Notes: generated from the sequence alone by a model not told the origin. 64,000 bases of DNA from Ideonella margarita (GCF_038066635.1 NZ_JBBUTI010000004.1:248001-312000), one strand, 5' to 3'; positions 1 through 12,464 are shown, counted from the first letter of the stretch. Translations and numbers: made by a program.

Positions 1-202
1 CGACTTCCTTGCGCCACCAGGCCAGCTTGGTGGCAGCCACCTGCAAGTCCTGCACCTCGTCGACCACGTCGTCGACTTCCCGGCAGAACGCATAGAACGC
101 CGTGATGGCTGCGCGCCGGGGGGCCGGCAGGAACATGAAGGCGTAATAGAACGACGAGCCGCTGGCGGCCGCCTTGTCTTGCACGTATTGCTCGGGGCTC
201 AT
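1..202 (-). CDS. hpnD: Presqualene diphosphate synthase HpnD, N-terminal part (cut by window edge)
   Basis: Only the first 67 codons are in the window. They read MSPEQYVQDKAAASGSSFYY and continue with a CREVDDVVDE stretch, the first Asp-rich motif (DxxxD) of the squalene/phytoene synthase family, which binds the Mg-diphosphate of farnesyl diphosphate. In hopanoid producers HpnD joins two farnesyl diphosphates into presqualene diphosphate, and HpnC then turns that into hydroxysqualene. The ATG overlaps the hpnC stop as ATGA, so the two are translationally coupled, with hpnC first. The call of HpnD rather than a phytoene synthase rests on this pairing. Confidence 0.85.
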   Translation of the reverse strand, partial: MSPEQYVQDKAAASGSSFYYAFMFLPAPRRAAITAFYAFCREVDDVVDEVQDLQVAATKLAWWRKEV

Positions 203-1038
203 CGTGCGGGCATCCGGGCAGCGCGCCACAGCATCAGCGGCACATCTGCCGCGCCCACGGTGGGGCGGCGCTCAAAGGTCGAAAAATTCATGTGTTCGAT
301 TTTCTCAAGAATCCGAAGGCCACCCTGCACGACGAGGCGCAATTCCCACGCCACGCGGCCGTGCAACTGGTGCACCAGGGGCGCGCCTTCCAGCATCAGG
401 GCCCGGGCTTGTTCCACCAGCGCCTTCACCAGCGCACGGCTGGCAGCGCTGCCTTGCAGTTGGCGTGCCTGCATCAGCTCCTCCGGCGCAGGCAGGCCGT
501 GGGCCGCCAGGTCTTGCCGGGTGAGGTAACAACGCCCGCGCGACAGATCGACCTGGATGTCCTGCCAGAAGTTGATCAGCTGCAGGGCGCTGCAGATGGC
601 ATCTGAGCGGCGCAGCGCCACCGCATCATTGATGCCGTAGAGGTGCAGCAACAGGCGACCCACCGGGTTGGCCGACCGGCTGCAGTAGTCGAGCAGACTG
701 GCCTGGTCGTCGTGCACCGGGTTGGCGGTGTCCTGCATGAAGGCGCTCAGCAGCGCGTCCAGCAGCGGCAGCGGCAATTGCCACTGGCGGATCTGCGCCT
801 GCAGTGCGGCAAACACGCCTGGCCAGCGCATGGTTGGCAGCTCGTCGCGGTCGGCGGCATGCAGGCACTGTTGGTAGAGCCTCAGGTCGGCCAGCCGCTG
901 ATCGGCGCTGGCGTCGCCTTCATCGGCGATGTCGTCTGCGGTGCGGGCGAAGTGATAGATCGCGGTGATCGGTGGGCGCAATGCCGGTGGGCACAGCCAG
1001 GACGCGACGGGGAAGTTTTCGTAATGCTCGATGCTCAC
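199..1038 (-). CDS. hpnC: Hydroxysqualene synthase HpnC
   Basis: Squalene/phytoene synthase family protein of about 280 residues, acting on presqualene diphosphate in hopanoid lipid synthesis. Both Asp-rich motifs are visible: DDIADE near the N-terminus and NFWQDIQVDLSRGRCYL in the second half. I chose the GTG at 1038 because the protein then begins SIEHYENFPVAS, which resembles HpnC N-termini; an upstream in-frame GTG at 1077 would add 13 residues of poor similarity. Neither start has a clear ribosome binding site. It precedes and overlaps hpnD. The gene is divergent from the RND pump, and the 1133-1154 operator lies about 95 bases upstream of it, so shared control is possible. Confidence 0.88.
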   Translation of the reverse strand: MSIEHYENFPVASWLCPPALRPPITAIYHFARTADDIADEGDASADQRLADLRLYQQCLHAADRDELPTMRWPGVFAALQAQIRQWQLPLPLLDALLSAFMQDTANPVHDDQASLLDYCSRSANPVGRLLLHLYGINDAVALRRSDAICSALQLINFWQDIQVDLSRGRCYLTRQDLAAHGLPAPEELMQARQLQGSAASRALVKALVEQARALMLEGAPLVHQLHGRVAWELRLVVQGGLRILEKIEHMNFSTFERRPTVGAADVPLMLWRAARMPAR

Positions 1039-1105
1039 CGCACCGATTGTGCACGGTGCCAGTGGCGCCTCGGTCACGCGCGCTGCGCGGTGCTTGAGCA
1101 GGTCA

Positions 1106-1134
1106 TTGACGCCCCCTTGATGAAAAACTACATT
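1106..1134 (+). promoter_or_regulatory. Predicted sigma70 promoter of the RND efflux operon
   Basis: TTGACG at 1106-1111 and TACATT at 1129-1134 are separated by exactly 17 bases. Transcription would begin near 1141, inside the inverted repeat at 1133-1154, leaving a leader of about 70 bases before the adaptor gene. Inferred from sequence match alone. Confidence 0.6.
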
Positions 1135-1154
1135 ACTGACCAGTCAGTCAGTAA
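1133..1154. promoter_or_regulatory. Perfect inverted repeat, probable TetR-family operator
   Basis: TTACTGAC - 6 bases - GTCAGTAA, with both 8-base arms perfect. It overlaps the -10 hexamer and the predicted start site of the efflux promoter, the usual place for a repressor of TetR (AcrR-like) type that responds to pump substrates. No regulator gene lies beside it in the window, so the repressor must be encoded elsewhere. The family assignment is inference from symmetry, arm length and position. Confidence 0.6.
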
Positions 1155-1210
1155 GGCGCTCGCCGAGACCGCCATGCTGATGCCTTGCCACGCAGATGCC
1201 CAAGACCGCC

Positions 1211-2353
1211 ATGAACAAGCCACGCCTCGCCCTTGCCCTTGCCTGCGCCACCGTCTGGACCCTGACCGGATGTTCGCGCCACGAGCCGCCGCCCGAGCCT
1301 GTTCGCGCCGTGCGCACGCAAGTGGTTGGCGGTGCTGTCAGCAGCAGCGAGCAGAGTTTTGCCGCTGAAATCAAGGCCCGCACCGAGGCGCGCCTGTCGT
1401 TCCGTGTGGGCGGCAAGATGTTGAGCCGCCCGGTGAATGTTGGTGATGTGGTGCGCGGTGGGCAAGTGCTGGCGCAGCTCGACCCGACCGACCTGAAGCT
1501 GGGCCAGGACGCCGCCCGTGCGGCAGTGGCAGCCGCGCAGTCGGCCTACGACCAGTCTGCCGCTGACCACAAGCGCTCGCTCGAGCTGAAGCAGCAAGGC
1601 TTCATCGGCGCGGCGGCCATGGACCAGCGCGACGCAGCGCTCAAGGCGGCCAAGGCCCAGCTGGACCAGGCGCGTGCCCAGGCAGGCGTGCAGGTGAACC
1701 AGGCGGGGTATGCGAGCCTGACGGCTGACGCTGGCGGCGTGGTCACGGCTGTTGAGGCTGAGCCGGGCCAGGTGCTGGCGGCCGGCACCCCGGTGGTGCG
1801 CCTGGCGCTGGACGGCCCTCGCGACGCCGTATTTTCGGTGCCGGAGCACCGCGCATCCGCGCTGCGCGCCCTGATCGGCAAGCGCGGTGCAGTGCGCCTG
1901 CGTCTGTGGGAGAGCAACGACACCACGCCCATCACGGTGCGTGAGGTGGCTGCAGCTGCCGACAGTGCCACCCGTACCTTCCTCGTGAAGGCCGACATCG
2001 GCGCCGTGGATGTGCGCCTGGGCCAGACGGCCACGGTGCTGCTGTCGGGGCCGGCGCAGGCCGACACCATCCGCCTGCCGTTGCCGGCGGTTGTTGAAGC
2101 GCAGGGCAAGTCGGCTGTGTGGATGCTGGACGGCGCCGCCATGACGGTGCGGCAGCAGCCGGTCGCCGTGGCCACGGCCGATGGCAACACGGTCGTCATC
2201 GCGTCTGGCGTGAAGGCCGGTGATGAGGTGGTGGTGGCCGGTACGCACGTGCTGGTGCCTGGGCAGAAGGTGCGCCGTTTCGTTGAGCCGGGCCAGGCTG
2301 CGGTTGCGGCCCTGCCGGCTTCCGCCGCCAAGCCTGCTTCGGCAGCGCGCTGA
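1211..2353 (+). CDS. RND efflux pump periplasmic adaptor (membrane fusion lipoprotein)
   Basis: Adaptor linking an inner-membrane RND permease to an outer-membrane channel. The N-terminus from 1211 is a lipoprotein signal (charged MNKPR, hydrophobic core, LTGC with lipid-bearing Cys21). It is followed by a lipoyl/barrel-sandwich segment (ARLSFRVGGKM...GDVVRGGQVLAQLD), a helical hairpin around residues 95-155, the second lipoyl half (DAGGVVTAVEAEPGQVL), a beta-barrel and a membrane-proximal domain. An upstream ATG at 1196 would add five residues; 1211 gives the better signal peptide, though neither has a strong ribosome binding site. The permease follows 23 bases after the stop. No outer-membrane factor gene is present, so the pump probably uses a TolC-like channel encoded elsewhere. 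Substrate unknown. Confidence 0.9.
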   Translation: MNKPRLALALACATVWTLTGCSRHEPPPEPVRAVRTQVVGGAVSSSEQSFAAEIKARTEARLSFRVGGKMLSRPVNVGDVVRGGQVLAQLDPTDLKLGQDAARAAVAAAQSAYDQSAADHKRSLELKQQGFIGAAAMDQRDAALKAAKAQLDQARAQAGVQVNQAGYASLTADAGGVVTAVEAEPGQVLAAGTPVVRLALDGPRDAVFSVPEHRASALRALIGKRGAVRLRLWESNDTTPITVREVAAAADSATRTFLVKADIGAVDVRLGQTATVLLSGPAQADTIRLPLPAVVEAQGKSAVWMLDGAAMTVRQQPVAVATADGNTVVIASGVKAGDEVVVAGTHVLVPGQKVRRFVEPGQAAVAALPASAAKPASAAR

Positions 2354-2376
2354 TCAACGTGGTGGGAAAGCCCGAC

Positions 2377-5300
2377 ATGAACCAACACGACGACGTGCAG
2401 CCCAGCAAATTCAATATCTCGCGCTGGGCGCTGGAGCATGCCCCGCTGACGCGCTACCTGATGGTGGCGCTGATGCTGCTGGGCATGGTGGCCTACTTCC
2501 AGCTCGGGCAGGATGAGGATCCGCCGTTCACCTTCCGGGCCATGGTGGTGCAGGCTTTCTGGCCCGGTGCCACGGCCCAGCAGATGGCCGAGCAGGTGAC
2601 CGACAAGATCGAGCGCTCGCTGCAGGAAGTGCCGCACAGCGACGTGCTGCGCAGCTACACCAAGCCGGGCGAATCGCTGACGATCGTGCAGCTGAAGGAC
2701 TCGACGCCGGGCAACGAAGTGACCGCCGTCTGGTACCAGGTTCGCAAGAAGATCGGCGACATGCGCTCCAGCCTGCCGGCAGGGGTGATCGGCCCGGTCT
2801 TCAATGACGATTTCGGCGACGTGTACGGCTCTATCTACGCGCTGTCGGCAGACGGTTTTTCGCCGGAAGACCTGCGGGTGCAGGCCGAAATCGTGCGTGG
2901 CCGATTGCTGCGTGTGCCCTCGGTGGCCAAGGTCGAGTTGTTCGGCGTGCAAGCCGAGAAGTTGTTTGTCGAGATCTCGCAACGGCGTCTGGCCCAGCTG
3001 GGCATCGACATGACCCAGGTGATCGCGCAGATCGGCGCCCAGAACGCAGTGGAAGGGGCGGGCGTGCTGAATGCCGATACCCAGAACCTGCAGGTGCGCG
3101 TGGGCGGCCAGTTCCAGTCCATCGAGCAGCTGCGTCTGCTGCCGATTCGCGCCGTGAATCCGGCCACGGGGGCAGCGTCGTCCTTGCGCCTGGGCGACAT
3201 CGCCCAGATCCGCCGCGACTACGTTGACCCGCCCACGGTGATGGTGCGTCACCAGGGCAAGCAGGTCATCGCGCTGGGTGTCTCCATGGCGAAGGGCGGC
3301 GACATCATCGCCCTGGGCAAGGCACTGACGGCGACGACCGACGGCCTGAAGGCCGAGCTGCCGGTGGGCATCGAGCTGTCGCAGATCCAGGATCAGCCCA
3401 AGGCGGTCAGCCGCTCCATCGGTGAGTTCGTGGGCGTGCTGATCGAGGCGGTGGTCATCGTGCTGGCCGTGAGCTTCATCAGCCTGGGCCTGCATTTCAA
3501 GCCGCTGCGCATCGACATCTGGCCGGGCCTGGTGGTGGGCATCACCATCCCGCTGGTGCTGGCCATCACCTTCATCACCATGTTCTATTGGGGCGTGGGG
3601 CTGCACAAGATCTCGCTGGGCTCGCTGATCATCGCGCTTGGTTTGCTGGTGGACGACGCCATCATTGCGGTCGAGATGATGGTGCGCAAGCTCGAAGAGG
3701 GCTACGACCGCATGCATGCGGCCACCTACGCCTACGAAGCCACCTCGATGCCGATGCTGACGGGCACGCTGATCACCGCAGCTGGCTTTCTGCCGATCGG
3801 CATGGCCAAGAGCTCGGTGGGTGAATACACCTTCGCGATCTTTGCGGTGACGGCCGCCGCGCTGGTCATCTCCTGGGTGGTGTCGGTGTACTTCGTGCCC
3901 TACCTGGGCGCCTGGCTGCTGAAGACCCGCACGCACGCCGAGGGCGAGGCGCACGAGCTGTTCGACACGCCGTTTTACGCGCGCTTCCGGGCCACCGTGA
4001 ACTGGTGCGTGGCCCACCGCTGGATCACCATCGGCGCCACCTTGCTGATCTTCGCGCTGGGCATCGTCGGCATGGGCCGTGTGCAGCAGCAGTTCTTCCC
4101 CGATTCCAGCCGCCCTGAAATTCTGGTCGACCTGTGGTTGCCTGAAGGCGCCACCATCCAGCAAAGCGAGGCAGTGGCCAAGCGCTTCGAGAAGCGCATG
4201 TCGGCCGAGCCGGGCATGGCCAGCGTCACGACCTGGGTGGGCAGCGGCGTGCCGCGCTTCTACCTGCCGCTGGACCAGGTGTTTCCGCAGGCCAATGTGA
4301 GCCAGTTCATCCTGCTGCCGACTGATCTGAAGCAGCGCGAGGAATTGCGCCAACGTCTGCCGGAGTTGCTGGCCAGCGAGTTCCCGGAGGTTCGTGGCCG
4401 CATCAAGCTGCTGCCGAATGGCCCGCCGGTGCCGTATCCGGTGCAGTTCCGCGTGGTGGGGGCCGACATGGCCGCCGTGCGCGCCTGGGGTGAAGAAGCC
4501 AAGGCGGTGCTGCGCGCCAATCCGCGCATGCGGGGTGTCAACGACAACTGGAACGAGCGCGTCAAGGCCTTGAAGCTGGAGATTGATCAAGACAAGGCCC
4601 GGGCGCTGGGCGTGTCCAGCCAGTCCATTGCCCAGGCAGGCAAGGTGCTGCTGAGCGGCAGCACCATCGGCCAGTACCGCGAAGGTGATCGACTGATCGA
4701 CATCGTGCTGCGCCAGCCCAAGGACGAGCGCGACAGCATTTCCGACATCGGCAACGCCTACGTGCCCACCAGCTCCGGCAAGTCCATTCCCCTGACCCAG
4801 ATTGCCAAGATCGGGTTTGACTGGGAACCGGGCGTGCTCTGGCGCGAAGGCCGGCAATACGCCATGACGGTTCAGGGCGATGTGGTGGAAGGCGTGCAGG
4901 GCGCCACCGTGACCGCTGAAATCTGGCCCGAGCTGCAAGCCATGCAGAAGCGCATGCCCGACGGCATGCACATTGAAGTGGCCGGCGCCGTGGCGGAAAG
5001 CTCGAAGGGCAGTGGCTCCATCGCGGCCGGTTTGCCCATCATGGGCTTCATCATGCTGACGCTGCTGATGCTGCAGCTGCAGAGCTTCTCGCGGGCCATG
5101 CTGGTGGTGCTGACCGCGCCGCTGGGCATCGCCGGCGTGGCGGGTGCGCTGCTGCTGCTGAACCGCCCCTTCGGTTTCGTGGCGCTGCTCGGCTTCATCG
5201 CGCTGGTGGGCATGATCATGCGCAACTCGGTGATCCTGATCGACCAGATCGAACAGGACCGCCGACGTGGCGTGCCTGACTGGGAGGCCATCGTGGAGTC

Positions 5301-5517
5301 GGCCGTGCGCCGCTTCCGCCCGATCGTGCTGACGGCTGCCGCGGCCGTGCTGGCGATGATCCCGCTCTCGCGCAGTGCCTTCTGGGGGCCGATGGCCGTG
5401 GCCATCATGGGCGGCCTGATCGTGGCCACCGTGCTGACCTTGCTGGCGCTGCCGGCCATGTACGCCGCCTGGTTCAGGGTGCGCCAAGCCCCGGATAAAC
5501 CCGCGAGCCAGGCCTGA
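2377..5517 (+). CDS. RND efflux transporter permease (AcrB/HAE1-like superfamily)
   Basis: Proton-driven inner-membrane exporter of 1046 residues, the family's usual size. The layout is typical: TM1 near residues 20-40 (LTRYLMVALMLLGMVAYF), a large periplasmic loop, a TM2-6 bundle, a second loop and TM7-12. The proton-relay Asp pair of TM4 is present in LGLLVDDAIIAVEMM as D426 and D427. I chose the ATG at 2377 over a GTG at 2359 because GGGAAAG lies just upstream of it. It forms one operon with the adaptor under the 1106 promoter. The sequence is closer to the divergent HAE/CusA-type permeases common in Proteobacteria than to AcrB itself; it cannot be assigned to drugs, metals or lipids from sequence. 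Confidence 0.92.
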   Translation: MNQHDDVQPSKFNISRWALEHAPLTRYLMVALMLLGMVAYFQLGQDEDPPFTFRAMVVQAFWPGATAQQMAEQVTDKIERSLQEVPHSDVLRSYTKPGESLTIVQLKDSTPGNEVTAVWYQVRKKIGDMRSSLPAGVIGPVFNDDFGDVYGSIYALSADGFSPEDLRVQAEIVRGRLLRVPSVAKVELFGVQAEKLFVEISQRRLAQLGIDMTQVIAQIGAQNAVEGAGVLNADTQNLQVRVGGQFQSIEQLRLLPIRAVNPATGAASSLRLGDIAQIRRDYVDPPTVMVRHQGKQVIALGVSMAKGGDIIALGKALTATTDGLKAELPVGIELSQIQDQPKAVSRSIGEFVGVLIEAVVIVLAVSFISLGLHFKPLRIDIWPGLVVGITIPLVLAITFITMFYWGVGLHKISLGSLIIALGLLVDDAIIAVEMMVRKLEEGYDRMHAATYAYEATSMPMLTGTLITAAGFLPIGMAKSSVGEYTFAIFAVTAAALVISWVVSVYFVPYLGAWLLKTRTHAEGEAHELFDTPFYARFRATVNWCVAHRWITIGATLLIFALGIVGMGRVQQQFFPDSSRPEILVDLWLPEGATIQQSEAVAKRFEKRMSAEPGMASVTTWVGSGVPRFYLPLDQVFPQANVSQFILLPTDLKQREELRQRLPELLASEFPEVRGRIKLLPNGPPVPYPVQFRVVGADMAAVRAWGEEAKAVLRANPRMRGVNDNWNERVKALKLEIDQDKARALGVSSQSIAQAGKVLLSGSTIGQYREGDRLIDIVLRQPKDERDSISDIGNAYVPTSSGKSIPLTQIAKIGFDWEPGVLWREGRQYAMTVQGDVVEGVQGATVTAEIWPELQAMQKRMPDGMHIEVAGAVAESSKGSGSIAAGLPIMGFIMLTLLMLQLQSFSRAMLVVLTAPLGIAGVAGALLLLNRPFGFVALLGFIALVGMIMRNSVILIDQIEQDRRRGVPDWEAIVESAVRRFRPIVLTAAAAVLAMIPLSRSAFWGPMAVAIMGGLIVATVLTLLALPAMYAAWFRVRQAPDKPASQA

Positions 5518-5598
5518 ACACGCAAGTTTTCGAGGCGCGCGGCGGGTAGTTGCCGCGTGTCCCGATAGAATACGCGGTTTACCGGTTCGCCGGGCGTG

Positions 5599-5617
5599 TG
5601 TCAGCTGATGGCTGACA
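5599..5617 (+). other. Small stem-loop upstream of tRNA-Leu
   Basis: TGTCAGC - tgatg - GCTGACA forms a perfect 7-bp stem in the 189-base gap between the RND permease and tRNA-Leu(UAG). No U-tract follows, so it is not a standard terminator; it may lie in the 5' leader of the tRNA transcript. A TAGAAT hexamer at 5566-5571 is a possible -10, but I found no -35 at normal spacing. Nothing else is recognised in this gap. Confidence 0.3.
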
Positions 5618-5706
5618 GGCGCCATTTCAGTCGGTCTAAGCAGTTCAAGGGCGTTGCCTCGGCCCTGTCTGGTCTTTTGTGGATCAGCCAGAAGAGGGGC
5701 GGCCTT

Positions 5707-5793
5707 GCGCGGGTGGCGAAATTGGTAGACGCACCAGGTTTAGGTCCTGACGCCTTCACGGGCGTGCCGGTTCGAGTCCGGCCCCGCGCACCA
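5707..5793 (+). tRNA. tRNA-Leu (anticodon UAG)
   Basis: 87 bases with an encoded CCA. The acceptor stem is GCGCGGG/CCCGCGC, the anticodon loop is TTTAGGT giving UAG, there is a long variable arm (CGCC...GGGCG) as in all class II leucine tRNAs, and the T arm is GCCGG TTCGAGT CCGGC. The outermost anticodon-stem pair would be C-A. It sits 44 bases before tig with no terminator between them, so tig may be partly read from this transcript. Confidence 0.97.
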
Positions 5794-5837
5794 GCCGACA
5801 TTCTCAAATCAGCAAACGCAACAGCAGAGTTCGCATC

Positions 5838-7145
5838 ATGGCAGTCAACGTTGAAATCCTCGAAAAGCTCGAACGCCGCATCACGCTGACGCTGGCGGCC
5901 ACCGAGATCAACTCGGAAGTCGAGTCCCGCCTGAAGAAGCTGTCCCGCACGGTCAAGGCCGACGGCTTCCGTCCGGGCAAGGTGCCGATGTCGGTCGTGG
6001 CCCAGCGCCATGGCTACGCGGTCCAGTACGAAGTGATGAACGACAAGCTGGGCCAGGCCTTCGCACAGGCCGCCAACGAAGCGCAACTGCGCGTCGCCGG
6101 CACGCCCAACATCACGCAGAAGGACGAAGCACCGGAAGGCCAGATGGCCTTCGATGCCACCTTCGAGGTGTACCCGGAAGTCAAGATCGGTGATCTGGCC
6201 GGTGCCGAAGTCGAGCGCGTTGCCGCTGACGTCGACGCTGCCGCCATCGACAAGACCGTCGAGATCCTGCGCAAGCAGCGTCGCACCTTCGCGCAGCGCG
6301 CTGCCGCCGAAGGCGCTGAAGCCGGCGACCGCGTGACGATCGACTTCGAAGGCAAGATCGACGGCGAACCCTTCGCCGGCGGCAAGGCCGAAGGTTTCCA
6401 GTTCCTGGTCGGTGAAGGCCAGATGCTGGAGCAGTTCGATTCCGCCGTCCGCGGCATGAAGGTGGGCGAGTCGAAGACCTTCCCGCTGCAATTCCCGGCC
6501 GACTATCACGGTGCTGACGTGGCCGGCAAGGAAGCCGACTTCCTCGTCACCATGAAGAAGATCGAATCGCAGAACCTGCCGGAAGTGAACGCCGAGTTCG
6601 CGCAGTCCCTCGGCATCGCCGAAGGCACCGTCGACGGCCTGCGCGCTGACGTCAAGAAGAACCTGGAACGCGAAGTCAAGTTCCGCGTGCTGGCGCGCAA
6701 CAAGGGTGCCGTGATGGAAGCCTTGGTGAAGGTAGCCGAGCTGGACCTGCCGAAGGCCCTGATCGACAACGAAGTCGAGCGTCTGGTGGAAGGCGCTCGC
6801 GCCGACCTGAAGCAGCGCGGTGTGAAGGACGCTGAAAAGGCGCCGATCCCTGCCGAGATCTTCCAGCCGCAAGCTGAAAAGCGCGTGCGCCTGGGCCTGG
6901 TCGTTGCCGAGCTGGTGCGTGCCAACAACCTGCAAGCCAAGCCTGAGCAGCTGCAAGCGCACATCGAAGAGATGGCGCAGAGCTACGAGAAGCCGGCTGA
7001 AGTGGTGCGTTGGTACCTGTCGGACCGTCAGCGCATGGCTGAAGTCGAAGCTGTCGTGATCGAAAACAACGTCACCGAGTTCGTGCTCGGCGCTGCCAAG
7101 ATCGTCGACAAGACCCTGCCGTTCGACGAACTGATGACGGCTTGA
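5838..7145 (+). CDS. tig: Trigger factor, ribosome-associated chaperone and prolyl isomerase
   Basis: First chaperone to meet nascent chains at the ribosome exit. The 435-residue length is typical. The ribosome-docking signature GFRPGKVP is at residues 43-50, an FKBP-type isomerase domain spans about 150-240 (AGDRVTIDFEGKIDGEPFAGG), and the C-terminal chaperone arms are helical. The ATG follows a weak GAG ribosome site. It leads the conserved order tig-clpP-clpX-lon. A strong terminator follows at 7192-7226, so clpP is probably transcribed separately. Confidence 0.98.
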   Translation: MAVNVEILEKLERRITLTLAATEINSEVESRLKKLSRTVKADGFRPGKVPMSVVAQRHGYAVQYEVMNDKLGQAFAQAANEAQLRVAGTPNITQKDEAPEGQMAFDATFEVYPEVKIGDLAGAEVERVAADVDAAAIDKTVEILRKQRRTFAQRAAAEGAEAGDRVTIDFEGKIDGEPFAGGKAEGFQFLVGEGQMLEQFDSAVRGMKVGESKTFPLQFPADYHGADVAGKEADFLVTMKKIESQNLPEVNAEFAQSLGIAEGTVDGLRADVKKNLEREVKFRVLARNKGAVMEALVKVAELDLPKALIDNEVERLVEGARADLKQRGVKDAEKAPIPAEIFQPQAEKRVRLGLVVAELVRANNLQAKPEQLQAHIEEMAQSYEKPAEVVRWYLSDRQRMAEVEAVVIENNVTEFVLGAAKIVDKTLPFDELMTA

Positions 7146-7191
7146 GCTTGAATGGCTCCTGCTGCCATTTGCCCGTGTGGCGTGGCGGCTG

Positions 7192-7226
7192 AAAAAAACG
7201 CCCGTGCCATTGGCCGGGCTTTTTTT
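7192..7226 (+). terminator. Intrinsic terminator after tig
   Basis: GCCCG (7200-7204) and CGGGC (7215-7219) pair, with seven As before and seven Ts after. The flanking A and T runs extend the stem and could make it work in both directions. Confidence 0.85.
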
Positions 7227-7302
7227 CGTCGATTCACCGGATTTGCAGCAGCGACATAATGGCTGCAGCAAATTGCTTTCAAGTTACCTGGGAAGGACCT
7301 CC

Positions 7303-7911
7303 ATGAGCGCACTGGAAACTCAAGCCCTCGGCATGGTGCCGATGGTGATCGAACAGTCAGGCCGCGGCGAGCGCGCGTATGACATCTATTCACGCCTGCT
7401 GCGCGAGCGCATCATTTTCCTGGTCGGCCCTGTCAATGACCAGAGCGCCAATCTGGTGGTGGCGCAGCTGCTGTTCCTGGAAAGCGAAAACCCGGACAAG
7501 GACATTTCGTTCTACATCAACTCGCCGGGCGGCAGCGTCAGCGCGGGCATGTCGATCTTCGACACGATGCAGTTCATCAAGCCGGATGTCTCGACCATGT
7601 GCATGGGCATGGCCGCCAGCATGGGCGCGTTCCTGCTGTCCGCTGGTGCCAAGGGCAAGCGCTTCGCACTGCCCAACAGCAAGATCATGATCCACCAGCC
7701 GCTGGGCGGCACGCAGGGTCAAGCCACGGACATCGAGATTCACGCCCGTGAAATCCTCAAGACCCGTGAGCAGCTGAACCGCATCCTCGCGGAGCGTTCA
7801 GGCCAGCCGCTGGAGAAGATCCAGGCCGACACCGAGCGCGACTACTACATGTCGGCCGCCGAGGCGCAGTCCTACGGCCTCATCGACCAGGTGCTGGACA
7901 AGCGCGGTTGA
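7303..7911 (+). CDS. clpP: ATP-dependent Clp protease proteolytic subunit ClpP
   Basis: Serine protease that forms a double heptameric barrel fed by ClpX or ClpA. The protein has 202 residues with the complete triad: Ser106 in GMAASMGAFLL, His131 in IHQPLGG and Asp180 in ERDYYM. The short region before the GMVPMVIEQ strand would be the propeptide. The ATG at 7303 follows GGAAGGA at good spacing; an in-frame upstream start at 7177 lies inside the tig terminator region and is rejected. A CATAAT hexamer at 7255-7260 is a possible -10, but the matching -35 is poor. clpX begins 133 bases downstream. Confidence 0.98.
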   Translation: MSALETQALGMVPMVIEQSGRGERAYDIYSRLLRERIIFLVGPVNDQSANLVVAQLLFLESENPDKDISFYINSPGGSVSAGMSIFDTMQFIKPDVSTMCMGMAASMGAFLLSAGAKGKRFALPNSKIMIHQPLGGTQGQATDIEIHAREILKTREQLNRILAERSGQPLEKIQADTERDYYMSAAEAQSYGLIDQVLDKRG

Positions 7912-8044
7912 TGCCCAGGGCGGTGACTGTGCACCTTGGCACTCACCGCCTGTTTCCCTTGAATGACGGCTTGGCCGGGCAGGGTGCCCAGTTGGTCTAT
8001 CATTCACGACAGCTTCTCATTGAACAGCCCAGGCTCTGACACAC

Positions 8045-9313
<1,269 letters not shown>

Positions 9314-9410
9314 TTCCGTCAGTTGTCCACCAGCCGGTTGCGCTCTTGCGCCCGGTTCCTTGCAATCAACAACTCGGACCCCATGTGAGTTCGAGAAAGT
9401 GAGGCATCCC

Positions 9411-11855
<2,445 letters not shown>

Positions 11856-11891
11856 GGGTTTGGCCAGTCACTTTGAAAAAATTCAGGGGGC

Positions 11892-11921
11892 TGGTCAAAA
11901 CGATGAAAATCGCCCTATAAT
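11892..11921 (+). promoter_or_regulatory. Predicted promoter of the tRNA cluster
   Basis: A consensus TATAAT lies at 11916-11921 with a G/C-rich start region (GCGAGC), as is common for stable RNA genes under growth-rate control. The -35 is weaker: TGGTCA at 11892-11897 with 18-base spacing, or GTCAAA at 11894-11899 with 16-base spacing. The first mature tRNA begins about 90 bases downstream. Confidence 0.65.
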
Positions 11922-12017
11922 GCGAGCTTCCTTGTTACGGGGCAAGACGCTTTAAACAGCTTCAAGCCCTGAGCGACACCAAGCGCGAGAGCAGGGAAGT
12001 GTTCCGTAAGGAGCCAT

Positions 12018-12093
<76 letters not shown>

Positions 12094-12104
12094 GATATCC
12101 CAAA

Positions 12105-12128
12105 GGGAAGCTTCAGCTTCCTTTTTTT
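12105..12128 (+). terminator. Intrinsic terminator inside the tRNA cluster
   Basis: GGAAGC - ttca - GCTTCC (12106-12121) followed by seven Ts. It separates tRNA-Gly copy 1 from tRNA-Cys and the other three glycine copies. Those genes need read-through or a promoter in 12129-12169, where I see no clear one. Confidence 0.8.
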
Positions 12129-12169
12129 ATCAGGCAGGCACTTCCGGATACACACTTTTGAATGCGTGC

Positions 12170-12243
12170 GGCGCGATAGCAAAGCGGTTATGCAACGGAT
12201 TGCAAATCCGTCTAGTCCAGTTCGACTCTGGATCGCGCCTCCA
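12170..12243 (+). tRNA. tRNA-Cys (anticodon GCA)
   Basis: 74 bases with encoded CCA; acceptor GGCGCGA/TCGCGCC, anticodon loop TTGCAAA. It lies between glycine tRNA copies 1 and 2. Confidence 0.97.
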
Positions 12244-12261
12244 AACATTCAAGAGAACAAT

Positions 12262-12337
<76 letters not shown>

Positions 12338-12388
12338 AGTATTGAAGCCGCTTGCGCACCAAACGCAAGTCGCTGTTTGCCAGATCCT

Positions 12389-12464
<76 letters not shown>

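Noticed and set aside
1546..5625. 1359-codon open frame antisense to the RND pump
   Set aside because: His- and Arg-rich shadow of a GC-rich gene; no recognisable domain, and it covers two well-supported genes on the other strand.
5707..5793. C-A mismatch at the base of the tRNA-Leu(UAG) anticodon stem as a sign of a pseudo-tRNA
   Set aside because: All other stems and the CCA are intact, and a weak 27-43 pair is tolerated in tRNAs.
5596..5889. 97-codon frame over tRNA-Leu and the tig start
   Set aside because: It reads through the tRNA (VAKLVDAPGLGPDAFTGVPVRVRPRAP is tRNA translation).
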